A DNA stretch of 64,000 nucleotides, from contig NZ_JAUDRH010000001.1 of NCBI RefSeq assembly GCF_030381805.1, positions 682,001 to 746,000 of the forward strand. The letters are read 5' to 3'. Below the pieces are notes generated by a model. It was not told the DNA's origin and did not search any database. It saw only the letters and a program-made list of their open reading frames with translations. Of this stretch, positions 42,881 through 51,541 are shown in pieces. The number at the start of each line of letters is the position of its first letter. The stretch's first letter is position 1. A program made the position numbers and the translations under genes. The stretch is from Chlorogloeopsis sp. ULAP01 (GTDB lineage: Bacteria > Cyanobacteriota > Cyanobacteriia > Cyanobacteriales > Nostocaceae).

Positions 42881-43317
42881 CCTAGATGAAATGTGCTGTA
42901 ATAATTTATGAAAAGTATACTAGTAAACAACTGTTATATTCAATAATATCTTTTCTTCTTTAAAGATAATCTATTTTGTAATTGTTTTAACGTTTTTTTA
43001 TTTTTATTTTATAAATAATCAAAGAAGTAACATTATATATTGAACAAAGCAGAATACTAAAGTTCAGTATTTGTTAATAGTATTGCAACAGTTCATTACT
43101 TAAAAATTAATAAATAGCTGAATTATTAAATATAAAATGCTAACTTTTAGATAACAGCAGAAATAAACAAGATTTTACCTTCTGCTTTCTGCCCCTTTGA
43201 AGTTCAGAGCCTCGCAGAGCGTAGACACCCGGAGGGCGGCTTCTCGCAGAGTGGAGCTTGCGCTAACGGAGGAAACCTCCGCTCTGACTTCTCTGTGTCC
43301 TCTGCCTTCTACTAATT
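42881..43317. other. AT-rich spacer and repeat upstream of ctaB
   Basis: AT-rich DNA to about 43190. A repeat at 43197-43290 contains CTCGCAGAGCGTAGACACCC, GGAGGGCGGC and CGGAGGAAACCTCCG, which can form hairpins. No coding signal is seen. Confidence 0.55.
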
Positions 43318-44268
43318 ATGATAGGGAATACTGTCACGCACCACTATCAGAATTTTCTACAAGTTGTTCAGAGTTATTACCAACTCACTAAACCTCGAAT
43401 TATTCCCCTATTGCTGATTACCACAACTGCTAGTATGTCTATTGCATCTAGGGGAAAATTGGACTTTATATTGCTACTAGTTACCTTAGCTGGTGGTACT
43501 TTTGCTGCTGCTAGCGCCCAGACGTTCAATTGCATTTATGATCGCGACATTGATTATGAAATGGAACGCACTCGCCATCGTCCTTTGCCTTCTGGGCGGA
43601 TACAGCCTGTTCATGCTTTAATATTTGCGATCGCTTTAGCTTGTATTTCCTTCACATTGCTTGCAGTCTTTGTGAATTTGCTTAGTGCTGCGCTGGCAAT
43701 GTCCGGTATTTTGTTTTATGTGGGCGTCTACACTCATTTACTCAAACGCCATACCTCTCTTAACATCGTCATTGGTGGAGCGGCTGGGGCAATCCCAACA
43801 TTGGTAGGTTGGACAGCAGTTACGGGTAGTGTAAGCTGGACAGCGTGGCTCTTGTTTGCGATCGTTTTCCTATGGACACCTCCTCATTTCTGGGCGCTGG
43901 CATTGATGATTAGTGAAGATTATGCCAAGGTGGGTGTGCCGATGCTACCGGTAGTTGCTGATCATATTACTGCCGCTCGCCAAATATGGGTGTACAGTTT
44001 ACTACTAATTCCCACGACATTTTTATTATTAGAACCTCTCAATTTCATGGGTGCAATTTATGGCTGCACTGCTTTTGTGCTGGGGGCTATTTTCACCAAA
44101 AAAGCTTGGGCGCTCTTACAAAATTCAGAGGATAAAGAATTAGCGCGCTCGCTATTTCTTTTCTCGATTCTCTATATGATGTTATTGTGTGCTGCAATGG
44201 TGATTGATAGCTTTCCTATTACCCATAAACTAACAGAGGTAATTTTAAGTTTTTTGGTTAATAGATAG
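43318..44268 (+). CDS. ctaB: CtaB, heme O synthase (protoheme IX farnesyltransferase)
   Basis: A 316-residue polytopic UbiA-family prenyltransferase that adds farnesyl to heme B to make heme O for cytochrome oxidases. Diagnostic Asp-rich motif NCIYDRDIDYEMERTRHRPLPSG at about residues 77-99, followed by the second loop region HFWALALMISEDYAKVGVPM. About eight or nine membrane segments. It probably serves the Cox3 oxidase operon 5 kb downstream or another oxidase. Confidence 0.94.
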   Translation: MIGNTVTHHYQNFLQVVQSYYQLTKPRIIPLLLITTTASMSIASRGKLDFILLLVTLAGGTFAAASAQTFNCIYDRDIDYEMERTRHRPLPSGRIQPVHALIFAIALACISFTLLAVFVNLLSAALAMSGILFYVGVYTHLLKRHTSLNIVIGGAAGAIPTLVGWTAVTGSVSWTAWLLFAIVFLWTPPHFWALALMISEDYAKVGVPMLPVVADHITAARQIWVYSLLLIPTTFLLLEPLNFMGAIYGCTAFVLGAIFTKKAWALLQNSEDKELARSLFLFSILYMMLLCAAMVIDSFPITHKLTEVILSFLVNR

Positions 44269-44298
44269 TAGCAACCCTAAATCATTGATAAAAAACAA

Positions 44299-44331
44299 GA
44301 ACCCTAACTTCTCAAAGAAGTCGGGGTTCTA
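44299..44331. repeat. ACCCC-GACTTCT type palindrome, copy 1
   Basis: GAACCCTAACTTCTCAAAGAAGTCGGGGTTC is an imperfect inverted repeat. Similar units (AGATCCCCGACTTCT/AGAAGCCGGGGATCT) lie at 54493-54526 and 58541-58573. It lies between convergent ctaB and mop and can end transcription of both. Confidence 0.65.
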
Positions 44332-44358
44332 TATCATTAGTAAAAGACAACCAATTTT

Positions 44359-44568
44359 TTAATCAACAGCAACCATTACATCTGTTGCTTTAATAACAAC
44401 GTAAGCTTGTTTTCCTTCTGCTAATTGAAGACTGTCAGCTGAGGCTTTTGTGATAATTGAAGTCACTTCGATTCCAGGCGCAAGTTCTAGAGTGACTTCG
44501 GTATTAACTGAACCTGGTACAATTTTTTTTACAGTAGCTTTGAGGGCGTTACGAGCACTGACTTTCAT
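44359..44568 (-). CDS. mop: Mop, molybdopterin/molybdate-binding protein (TOBE)
   Basis: A 69-residue protein that is a single Mop/TOBE domain: ISARN-type start (VSARNALKATVKKIVPG), then SVNTEVTLEL, ITKASADSLQL and AYVVIKATDVMV. It forms multimers that store molybdate. Its place next to the nif genes suits Mo supply to FeMo-co. Confidence 0.92.
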   Translation of the reverse strand: MKVSARNALKATVKKIVPGSVNTEVTLELAPGIEVTSIITKASADSLQLAEGKQAYVVIKATDVMVAVD

Positions 44569-44705
44569 ATTGAAAATTTACTAATTTTGACACGCTCATG
44601 CTATCACAGTAGTTTTATTTTCACATAATACATTATGTGTATTTCAGATTTTGTTTATAATAATTCAGAGATTTTTTATAATTTACGACTGTAATTGTAT
44701 AAATC

Positions 44706-45347
44706 ATGTCAGAATCAAAAATTTATAAATCAGATAGTGGAGATTTTGAGCACAAGTGGCTAGCTTACTATCAAGCTGTAGAGGGACGTCCACCACGAGA
44801 TACTCTGCTTACAGCTTTGGATTATTTTGATAAAGAAAATCCAAGCACTTCTAAGTCTTATTTCGCAGTTGACTTGGGGTGTGGAGAAGGAAGAGATACC
44901 GTCGAACTATTGCGTCGTGGTTGGCGAGTATTAGCAATTGATGGACAACAAGAAGCCATTACCCGTTTGTTAAATTATCCTAATATTGATTTAAAACTTT
45001 TACAAACCCGCGTTGTTCGCTTTGAAAATTTAACTTTGCCAGAATTAGTAGATTTAGTAAATGCTAGTTTTTCGTTACCCTTTTGTCCGCCAGAATTTTT
45101 TCCGAACTTATGGAAAGAAATTGTTACATCTTTACGTTCTGGTGGCCGCTTTTCGGCTCAATTATTTGGAGAGCGTGATTCTTGGGCTATTTACACTTCT
45201 ATTACCCATCATACCCGTGAACAGATAGAACAGATGCTACAAGATTTTGAAATTGAAATGTTAAAGGAAGAAGATCATCCTGGTAAGACAGCACTAGGAG
45301 AAGAAAAACACTGGCATATTTTTCACGTAGTTGCACGTAAACTGTAG
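44706..45347 (+). CDS. SAM-dependent methyltransferase (TehB-like)
   Basis: A 213-residue methyltransferase with motif I AVDLGCGEGRDTVELLRRGW at about residues 57-76 and VLAIDGQQEAI after it. Residues FSLPFCPPEFFPNLWKEI match the TehB/thiopurine-type branch. Substrate unknown. Monocistronic. Confidence 0.82.
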   Translation: MSESKIYKSDSGDFEHKWLAYYQAVEGRPPRDTLLTALDYFDKENPSTSKSYFAVDLGCGEGRDTVELLRRGWRVLAIDGQQEAITRLLNYPNIDLKLLQTRVVRFENLTLPELVDLVNASFSLPFCPPEFFPNLWKEIVTSLRSGGRFSAQLFGERDSWAIYTSITHHTREQIEQMLQDFEIEMLKEEDHPGKTALGEEKHWHIFHVVARKL

Positions 45348-46030
45348 AATTATTCCTAAATTATTTGAGAAGTAAGATATCTTGTTTATCACAAGTTAAG
45401 TCTGCTGAAACTACTTTGATATAATACTTCATTCCTGATGAAGCAGCTCTGTTTTCTATTGATTATTGATATTTAATTGCAACTCATTTGCTACTCTTGC
45501 TATTCATTACACTTAATCATTGATTAAGGAGATTAAGTAAATATTTTGTTATCTTACAAAAGTCAAAAAATACAAATAATTTGGATTAATTTAAGATTCT
45601 ATTTGTAGATGATTTTGCAAAGTTTTATGACTGACACCTTGTGCATACTTTCTCCAAAGTTAATATATAAATGTAGGCTAACTTGTTGTCTTTAAACCTA
45701 AAAAACAGCAGCAAAAAGTAATTAGATTCTTATGTAATTAATGAAGAAATAAATCTTGGCTAAACTAAACATTGGGAATAAATTAAGTTATCTTAAAGGT
45801 AAAATTATGGGTAAATGCGTAATTCTTCTTCTAGTAAAAGCCAGATTTATTAAGTCATGAGATGACACAATTTCAAGTTTCGTAATTGCTTTTTGAAATA
45901 GCAACTCTGATTTCTTGCAGTTCAGCCTAAGTCTAGATGAAGCGTTTATGCCTCCGGCATATGTAGTAAGGGAAGAATTGCAGCAATGTAGAACCAGTTT
46001 GCTTGCAAATAAGGAAAAGGAGCAGAAATT
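45348..46030. other. AT-rich intergenic region
   Basis: About 680 bp before the CBS-CP12 gene. I see no gene, RNA or clear repeat. GGAAAAGGAG just before 46031 is the ribosome-binding site. Confidence 0.5.
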
Positions 46031-46627
46031 ATGAGAGCCAAACACATCATGACTCAAGATGTAGCTACCATTCGCGGTTCGGCTACTGTAGCAGAAGCAG
46101 TCAGACTCATGAGGCTCAAAGGATTACGATGCTTAATTGTCGAAGCTCGTCACGACGGAGATGCTTACGGTATTGTTACCGAGACTGATATCGTCTCCAA
46201 GGTGGTTGCTTGTGGGAAAGATCCTAAACAGGTACACATCTACGAAATTATGAGCAAGCCTTGCATCGTCGTCAATCCTGATCTTGATGTTGAATATGTG
46301 GCACGGCTATTTGCTAATACGGGCGTATGGCGTGCGCCTGTTATCCAAGGTGAACTACTTGGTATTATTTCCGTCACCGATATTATTATGAAAGGTGACT
46401 TCCTAGAAAAGCCCAAATTAGCATTCTTGCAAAAAGAACTCCAAAAAGCGATATCCAATGCTCGTTCAGTTTCCAGTAACTGTGGTGCTGATTCTAAAAA
46501 AGCTATCGAAGCTTGGGATTTGGTGGAGGAACTAGAAGCAGAAGCTTGTTTTTATGGCGCACCAAAACCAGAAAAATCAGCTAGAAAGCTATTCTCTGAT
46601 GAACGTAAACTAGCAAGTGTTAGTTAA
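46031..46627 (+). CDS. CBS-CP12 fusion protein with truncated CP12 domain
   Basis: A 198-residue protein. Two CBS motifs (residues about 1-60 and 75-125; IMTQDVATI, GIVTETDIVSK, IMSKPCIVV, LGIISVTDIIMKG) are followed by a CP12-like region at about 150-185 with the core AWDLVEELEAEA preceded by NCGADS. CP12 binds GAPDH and PRK to switch off the Calvin cycle. CBS pairs bind adenylates. The C-terminal Cys pair of canonical CP12 is absent. CBS-CP12 fusions are known in cyanobacteria. Its position near nif/cox genes suggests metabolic control in heterocysts, which is inference. Confidence 0.88.
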   Translation: MRAKHIMTQDVATIRGSATVAEAVRLMRLKGLRCLIVEARHDGDAYGIVTETDIVSKVVACGKDPKQVHIYEIMSKPCIVVNPDLDVEYVARLFANTGVWRAPVIQGELLGIISVTDIIMKGDFLEKPKLAFLQKELQKAISNARSVSSNCGADSKKAIEAWDLVEELEAEACFYGAPKPEKSARKLFSDERKLASVS

Positions 46628-47474
46628 TAGCTTAAATTGCCAAGCGATACTATCCAATAATTAATGATGTAGCTACAAGTTTTTGAGAAATGGTGGATGT
46701 TGTCCACCATTTCTGGTTTCTAGTAATTTTAATTAGATTTTTTTGAGAAGCTTTATCAATATTAATTTTCTTGAAATATGAGACGCAATTCATCAGCAAA
46801 AGTGAGCTATTGAAAGGAGCTTAGGTACAGCTTGCGAGAATTATTGGCAGAATATATAGCATCTTTTCTCTGATACAATGAGAATAATTATCTAAGCTTT
46901 GTTTAGAAATTAAATAATATTAGTCTCAAGAGTTAGATTTTACTGATTAATAGTATCAGAGGATTCTTTTTTTTAATGATTTGTGTTTATTATAAATCTA
47001 GCTGGAGATACAAAAACTGGAGCGTGAGATATTGCTTTAGAAATTGTAAACATCTTCTGAGTATAATTACTGGCTGAGTAGTTGTTTACAACAGAAATGT
47101 AATATTTTCTATTCTGGTAAACTCGCTCTCAATACAGATTTATATTTTGAGAATAAAGAGTTTATCACAGCTTGTGCAATTACTGGATATATAAACCAAG
47201 CAAGTCTGACGCTTAAGGCTGAAAGTTCCTTTTATTTGTGGAACTAACTATTTTCAGTCAAATTATGTTATCAAAAGCTATCAAGAAAAACTTATACAGA
47301 AAACTTTTCAGAAGGTACTGGAGTTTCCTAGCCTGAAACTTGAAATATTTCACGTAACTATGAATGTGAAATCATTTCTCTGTATAGAGATGAGACTCAG
47401 AATTTTCGATAAACAAGGACATACTATATGTCGTGATTATACAAAATAAGCCTCAGAAGTAAAGAGAGAAAAAA
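46628..47474. other. Long AT-rich intergenic region
   Basis: About 850 bp. A hairpin AAATGGTGGATGTTGTCCACCATTT at about 46687-46711 follows the CBS-CP12 gene and probably ends its transcript. The rest holds no convincing gene. AAAGAGAGAAAAA before 47475 may be a ribosome-binding site. Confidence 0.55.
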
Positions 47475-47867
47475 ATGACTAATTATTGCTTAAATCATGA
47501 TGATTCACATCCAAATCAACTAACCTCGGCAGATATTATACTGCGCCAGCAGCTAGAAAATTCTATTAGCACGTATTTTTATGATGCTTGCGATCGCACT
47601 ATACAAAATTTGTTATCTATTTGCCGTTGGTATGTAATTACTTGTGCCAATGCAATGACTTTGGTAATTGAATGCCCCGATCAAATTACCAACTGGCGCG
47701 TCTTACAAAAAATAGTACCAATGGCGACAGTGCTGGGTGAAATTATTAGTAGTGCTAAGATTAGGGTTTGTCCACCTGTTAATTTGGGAATGCCTTTTGA
47801 AATGAGGGTGGATGAACTCTCGGTTTATCGAGAAGGGAATAGGGAATGGGGAACAGGGTACAGGTAA
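47475..47867 (+). CDS. Hypothetical protein with repeat-derived tail
   Basis: A 130-residue protein I do not recognise. The body (residues about 1-115) has a helical segment QNLLSICRWYVITCANAMTL. The final residues REGNREWGTGYR come from a GGGAATAGGGAATGGGGAACAGGG repeat that supplies the stop codon. It is the only gene between CBS-CP12 and the hydrogenase protease. Confidence 0.5.
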   Translation: MTNYCLNHDDSHPNQLTSADIILRQQLENSISTYFYDACDRTIQNLLSICRWYVITCANAMTLVIECPDQITNWRVLQKIVPMATVLGEIISSAKIRVCPPVNLGMPFEMRVDELSVYREGNREWGTGYR

Positions 47868-48130
47868 TAGGCAACTACTAACCATTAATGTACAGACGCT
47901 TCGGTTCCTCGCGTCTATACTAACCACTGTACGGGCGGGTTTTAACAATAATCTCTCTCGGATAACGAAATATCTCAATAAACCCGCACGGCAGTCGCAC
48001 TCGACGCGCTTAACCCGACGCCAGGTGACGCCAGTCGCTACAACGCGGGGAACCCGCGCAACGCGCTGGCTCCTTTATGCCGGGGAACCCGTCCACCGCA
48101 CTGGCTCCGCAAGGGCGCGCTGCCTCCCCT
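47830..48130. repeat. Composite GC-rich repeat block
   Basis: Tandem GGGAATAGGGAATGGGG is followed by ACGGGCGGGTTTTAAC...AATAAACCCGC (same family as 30975-31035). It then has hairpin-rich GCGCTTAACCCGACGCCAGG and CGCGGGGAACCCGCG. It is noncoding apart from the first 30 bases. Confidence 0.65.
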
Positions 48131-48138
48131 ACTAACTA

Positions 48139-48609
48139 CTAACCACTACCTATCGAGATAATCGCTATTATTTCTGCAAATACCAAATCAGCAGAATGTT
48201 TAACAACAGGGCTTAATTCCCAACCAAAATCAAGATTTGCTGCTTCAATTAGGTAAACTATTACCTCTTGAGGAAAGTCATTTGCAAAGATTTTCCTACC
48301 TGCGGCTAAAGCATGATCCCAACGAAAATCATGCAAATTATAACTGGGTTCCGGCAGTGCTTCTAGTTCTTTTCCAGGAACTTTAAATACCGCACCTGCT
48401 TCGGAACCTGTTGCACTTGCATCAATAATTATTAACTGTTTGCTACCTCTTGCTCGAAACATTACTTCCATACCCGCAGTACCACAGTCATATACTTGCA
48501 CGTGGGAATGAGGATGTTCGGCAAGATATTGCTGTAGGCGTTGAGCAATAATTACACCTATAGCATCGTCACTGCGGTTAAGATTACCACAACCAATAAT
48601 AGTCAGCAT
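48139..48609 (-). CDS. hupW: HupW-like hydrogenase maturation protease
   Basis: A 156-residue endopeptidase of the HyaD/HupW family, which trims the C-terminus of the NiFe-hydrogenase large subunit after Ni insertion. Signature IIGCGNLNRSDDAIG at the start, with YDCGTAGMEVMF and IIIDASATGSEAG. The HNLHDFRWDHAL-type His segment (YNLHDFRWDHALA) is typical of the cyanobacterial uptake-hydrogenase branch. The hydrogenase structural genes are not in this window. Confidence 0.86.
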   Translation of the reverse strand: MLTIIGCGNLNRSDDAIGVIIAQRLQQYLAEHPHSHVQVYDCGTAGMEVMFRARGSKQLIIIDASATGSEAGAVFKVPGKELEALPEPSYNLHDFRWDHALAAGRKIFANDFPQEVIVYLIEAANLDFGWELSPVVKHSADLVFAEIIAIISIGSG

Positions 48610-49294
48610 TTATTGGTGGCAACTAGATACTAGATATTTTTAGCGATCGCATTACATTTATTATCAATTAAATATAACGCAGAACCAAGAAATCAGCATA
48701 CATAATTGGTAAATGATTCTGATTCCTTCCTACTTTATTGAGAAATAGGAATTTTACATGATTTAAATGTCTAAGCAGAAAATATAGGTTATATTAGTAT
48801 CCTATCGAAAAATTTTTGAAATAAAAACCAAGACCAAAATAACAATATTAGTTTAATGCATTGCAGTAAGTTAATATATTGATTTTTCTATTTAAACTGT
48901 TTTATTGCCTACATTTTTCAAAATATATTGTATTTGTAAATACAAAATACTAGTAATAAAAAGTGACTATAGTTACATTCTTCAAATTATAGTTTATTCT
49001 TCACATTTAGTATTTATCATTTTGGTTAAACAATACATTTTTTACTTTTATTAAAGAATATTATAAAAATGTGTGAATTGTTAAAATTAATGTAGAAAAC
49101 TACCCTCGTTACCGGGTTCAACCTGGTAAGGAGAATCCAAATTCATCCAAGGCTACAACCAGTTGATTTTAGGTTAACCGAATTCCGCTACACAGATATT
49201 TAGATATAGATATCGGTTATGCGTTGCTTGTATTGGATGTAAATCTTTGAAATTTAGCTTATATGATGCACGTAAATATGCTTAGGAGAATTCT
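48610..49294. other. Upstream region of the Cox3 operon
   Basis: About 685 bp, very AT-rich. It contains a near-consensus NtcA-type site GTG-N8-TAC (48963-48976), a hairpin TACCGGGTTCAACCTGGTA at about 49110-49128, and AGGAG before the first gene. No coding signal. Confidence 0.5.
48963..48976 (+). promoter_or_regulatory. Possible NtcA-type binding site
   Basis: GTGACTATAGTTAC fits GTA-N8-TAC with one mismatch. It lies about 320 bp upstream of the oxidase operon. The Cox2/Cox3 operons of Anabaena depend on NtcA, which makes it plausible. No well-spaced -10 hexamer could be assigned. Confidence 0.25.
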
Positions 49295-49795
49295 ATGCTT
49301 GAGTTTTTTACGCGTCTGAATGACCACAATTTACCATATCCAGATACGATTCATCCCATCATTGTCCACTTCGTAATTGCGATGGTCTTGTTTGCTTTTA
49401 TTTGCGATGTAATTGGCTATTTTACTAGCAATCACCGTCTTTTTGAGGTGAGTTGGTGGAATATGTTTCTCGCTACGATCGCTATTTTCGTCGCTATCAT
49501 TTTTGGACAATTTGAAGCTGGATTGGCAAAACCTTATGCGCTAGCAAAATCAGTACTGAGTATGCATACATTGATTGGCTGGTCACTTTCAGGAATAATT
49601 GCTGCCATTACAGCTTGGCGTTATGTGATTCGCCTACGTAACCCCTACAAATTACCGATCGGATATTTGGGAATGGGGTTAGTTTTAGCTGTCATCGTTG
49701 GTATGCAAGTATATCTGGGCGATCAACTTGTTTGGGTGTATGGATTGCATACAGTACCAGTTGTTGAAGCAGTAAAGGATGGTATTTTGCGATGA
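49295..49795 (+). CDS. DUF2231 membrane protein of the Cox3 operon (first)
   Basis: A 166-residue protein with four membrane segments of the DUF2231 type (PDTIHPIIVHFVIAMVLFAF, conserved IHP and His residues). Such genes lead cyanobacterial cox3 operons. Function unknown; possible heme or quinone contact is inference. Overlaps the next gene by four bases. Confidence 0.85.
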   Translation: MLEFFTRLNDHNLPYPDTIHPIIVHFVIAMVLFAFICDVIGYFTSNHRLFEVSWWNMFLATIAIFVAIIFGQFEAGLAKPYALAKSVLSMHTLIGWSLSGIIAAITAWRYVIRLRNPYKLPIGYLGMGLVLAVIVGMQVYLGDQLVWVYGLHTVPVVEAVKDGILR

Positions 49796-50397
49796 ACTCC
49801 GAACTGATTGAGCAATTAAAAGTGCAATTAGGCACAAATGGATTGCCTTACTCTCTTCCTATTCATCCCAACTTAGTTCATCTCACCTTAGGACTGTTCA
49901 TTATCGGGATTTTCTTTGATATTGTCGGTGTATTTTTCCCCTTGGAGAAATGGGTATTCAAGTTTTTAGCAATTCCAGTTGAACGTGCTAACTTCTTTGA
50001 TGTTGGCTGGTACAATATGCTCGCTTCAGCCATTATCACCTTTTTTACAGTTGGGGCAGGCTTTTACGAAATCATGCTGGCAGAAGCACCACTAGATGTT
50101 AAGAGCGCCTGGGGAATGCAGGCAATGGAAACAATGCTCTGGCATGGTGTGGGTGGTGTTTTACTCTTAGCGCTGATTGTCGGTATGACAGTCTGGCGTG
50201 GATTCCAACGCTTCCTTTGGCGCAAACACGAAGATAGACAAGTGCAGATGAGCTATCTATTTGTGGGAGTGGCAATCATGGCTGTGATGTACGTTCACGG
50301 CACACTCGGAGCGCAACTAGCTGCTGAGTTTGGTGTACACAACACAGCCGATCAATTGCTGCGAGTAGGCAAAGACTTGAATGCAATGTTGAAGTAA
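49792..50397 (+). CDS. DUF2231 membrane protein of the Cox3 operon (second)
   Basis: A 201-residue paralogue of the preceding protein with four membrane helices. It shares SLPIHPNLVHLTLGLFIIG with the IHP motif and ends in a soluble tail. The ATGA overlap with the first DUF2231 gene shows coupling. It is followed 59 bp later by coxB. Confidence 0.85.
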   Translation: MNSELIEQLKVQLGTNGLPYSLPIHPNLVHLTLGLFIIGIFFDIVGVFFPLEKWVFKFLAIPVERANFFDVGWYNMLASAIITFFTVGAGFYEIMLAEAPLDVKSAWGMQAMETMLWHGVGGVLLLALIVGMTVWRGFQRFLWRKHEDRQVQMSYLFVGVAIMAVMYVHGTLGAQLAAEFGVHNTADQLLRVGKDLNAMLK

Positions 50398-50456
50398 CCC
50401 AAAACAGTTAACAGTTAACAACTGATAACTGGTAATTGATAACTGAATTTGTTGCT

Positions 50457-51527
50457 ATGAAAATCCAGAAATTATTAAAGATTTTGACATTGATTACGAG
50501 TGCGATCGCGCTCGTTACGACTAGTCTCTGGATCGGGAAGCAGGCTTACTCTTGGCTACCTCCAGAAGCTGCGGCTGAATCTCGACTAGTTGATGACTTG
50601 TTTAGCTTCTTGGTAACTCTAGGTGCATTCATTTTTTTGGGAGTCACCGGAACGCTAATGTATTCTATTATCTTCCATCGGGCGAAAAAGGGCGAGATTT
50701 GCGATGGCCCTCCCATCGAAGGGAATGTGACACTAGAAGTTGTCTGGACAGCAATCCCTATTCTACTCGTGTTTTGGATTGCCGGTTACAGCTACCAAAT
50801 CTACGAACAAATGGGAATTCAAGGGCCAAATCATCTAATGCACTTGCATATGCCGATGGGAATGGAATCAGCTTATGCGGCACCAGTAGAGGACAAGGGG
50901 ACACGGGGACGCGGGGACGCGGGGAATGAAGAGGACAAGGGGACACGGGGACGCGGGGACGCGGGGAATGAAGAGGACGCGGGGACATGGGGAGGTGGAG
51001 ACACGGGGAATGTAAATAAAAGTTTCTCCGCATCTTCTCAAATCGCGTCAAACTCAGAGGCTATTGAACAAATTGACGTCCTTGCTAAACAATGGGCTTG
51101 GGTTTTCCATTATCCAGAAAAAAATGTCACCAGTACTGAACTGCACCTACCCGCAGATCACAGAGTACGTTTGGCACTGCAATCAGCAGATGTTCTGCAC
51201 GGCTTCTACGTTCCTGCCTTTCGACTCAAGCAAGACATAGTTCCCAACGAAACTATCAACTTTGAATTCACTCCTATCCGCTCTGGCAAATATCGACTCA
51301 CAGATTCCCAATATAGCGGTACATACTTTGCAACCATGCAGGCGGATGTAGTGGTTGAATCACCAGAAGATTATCACCAATGGCTTGCCAAAGCTGCAAC
51401 TCACAAACCATCTCCTGCATCCAATCAAGCTGCTTCTGAGTATGCCCAAGTAGTCAATCAATCATTTTCAACAGGCTGGGCGACGGTTGCCCCAGCAGAA
51501 CCTCCTGTGGTTAATTATCCTGGTTAA
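50457..51527 (+). CDS. coxB: Cytochrome/quinol oxidase subunit II, CuA ligands lost, repeat insertion
   Basis: A 356-residue Cox3/ARTO-type subunit II with two N-terminal membrane helices (about 8-28 and 53-75) and a periplasmic cupredoxin domain (about 205-310). The CuA motif normally C-S-E-L-C-G-x-x-H-x-x-M reads DSQYSGTYFATM, so both Cys, the Glu and the His are replaced. It cannot hold CuA and probably accepts electrons from quinol. Between the helices and the cupredoxin lie three 14-residue repeats (EDKGTRGRGDAGNE type) from a dispersed DNA repeat. ATG 50457 is preferred over a TTG at 50436. Confidence 0.92.
   Translation: MKIQKLLKILTLITSAIALVTTSLWIGKQAYSWLPPEAAAESRLVDDLFSFLVTLGAFIFLGVTGTLMYSIIFHRAKKGEICDGPPIEGNVTLEVVWTAIPILLVFWIAGYSYQIYEQMGIQGPNHLMHLHMPMGMESAYAAPVEDKGTRGRGDAGNEEDKGTRGRGDAGNEEDAGTWGGGDTGNVNKSFSASSQIASNSEAIEQIDVLAKQWAWVFHYPEKNVTSTELHLPADHRVRLALQSADVLHGFYVPAFRLKQDIVPNETINFEFTPIRSGKYRLTDSQYSGTYFATMQADVVVESPEDYHQWLAKAATHKPSPASNQAASEYAQVVNQSFSTGWATVAPAEPPVVNYPG
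50889..51014. repeat. Three 42-bp tandem repeats inside coxB
   Basis: Units 50889-50930 and 50931-50972 are identical; 50973-51014 is diverged. Each starts GAGGAC and is rich in GGGGAC. The 42-bp length keeps frame, each unit giving 14 residues. Sequence matches the GGACACGGGGA repeats in nif spacers. Confidence 0.92.
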
Positions 51528-51541
51528 AAGGAAACAAAGCG

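Noticed and set aside
42666..42885. Small genes on both strands
   Set aside because: Both frames lie in a hairpin-rich repeat element and encode low-complexity Gly/Arg/Pro sequence.
47812..48135. Plus-strand 107-aa protein
   Set aside because: Entirely within a GC-rich repeat block; Arg/Thr-rich artefact.
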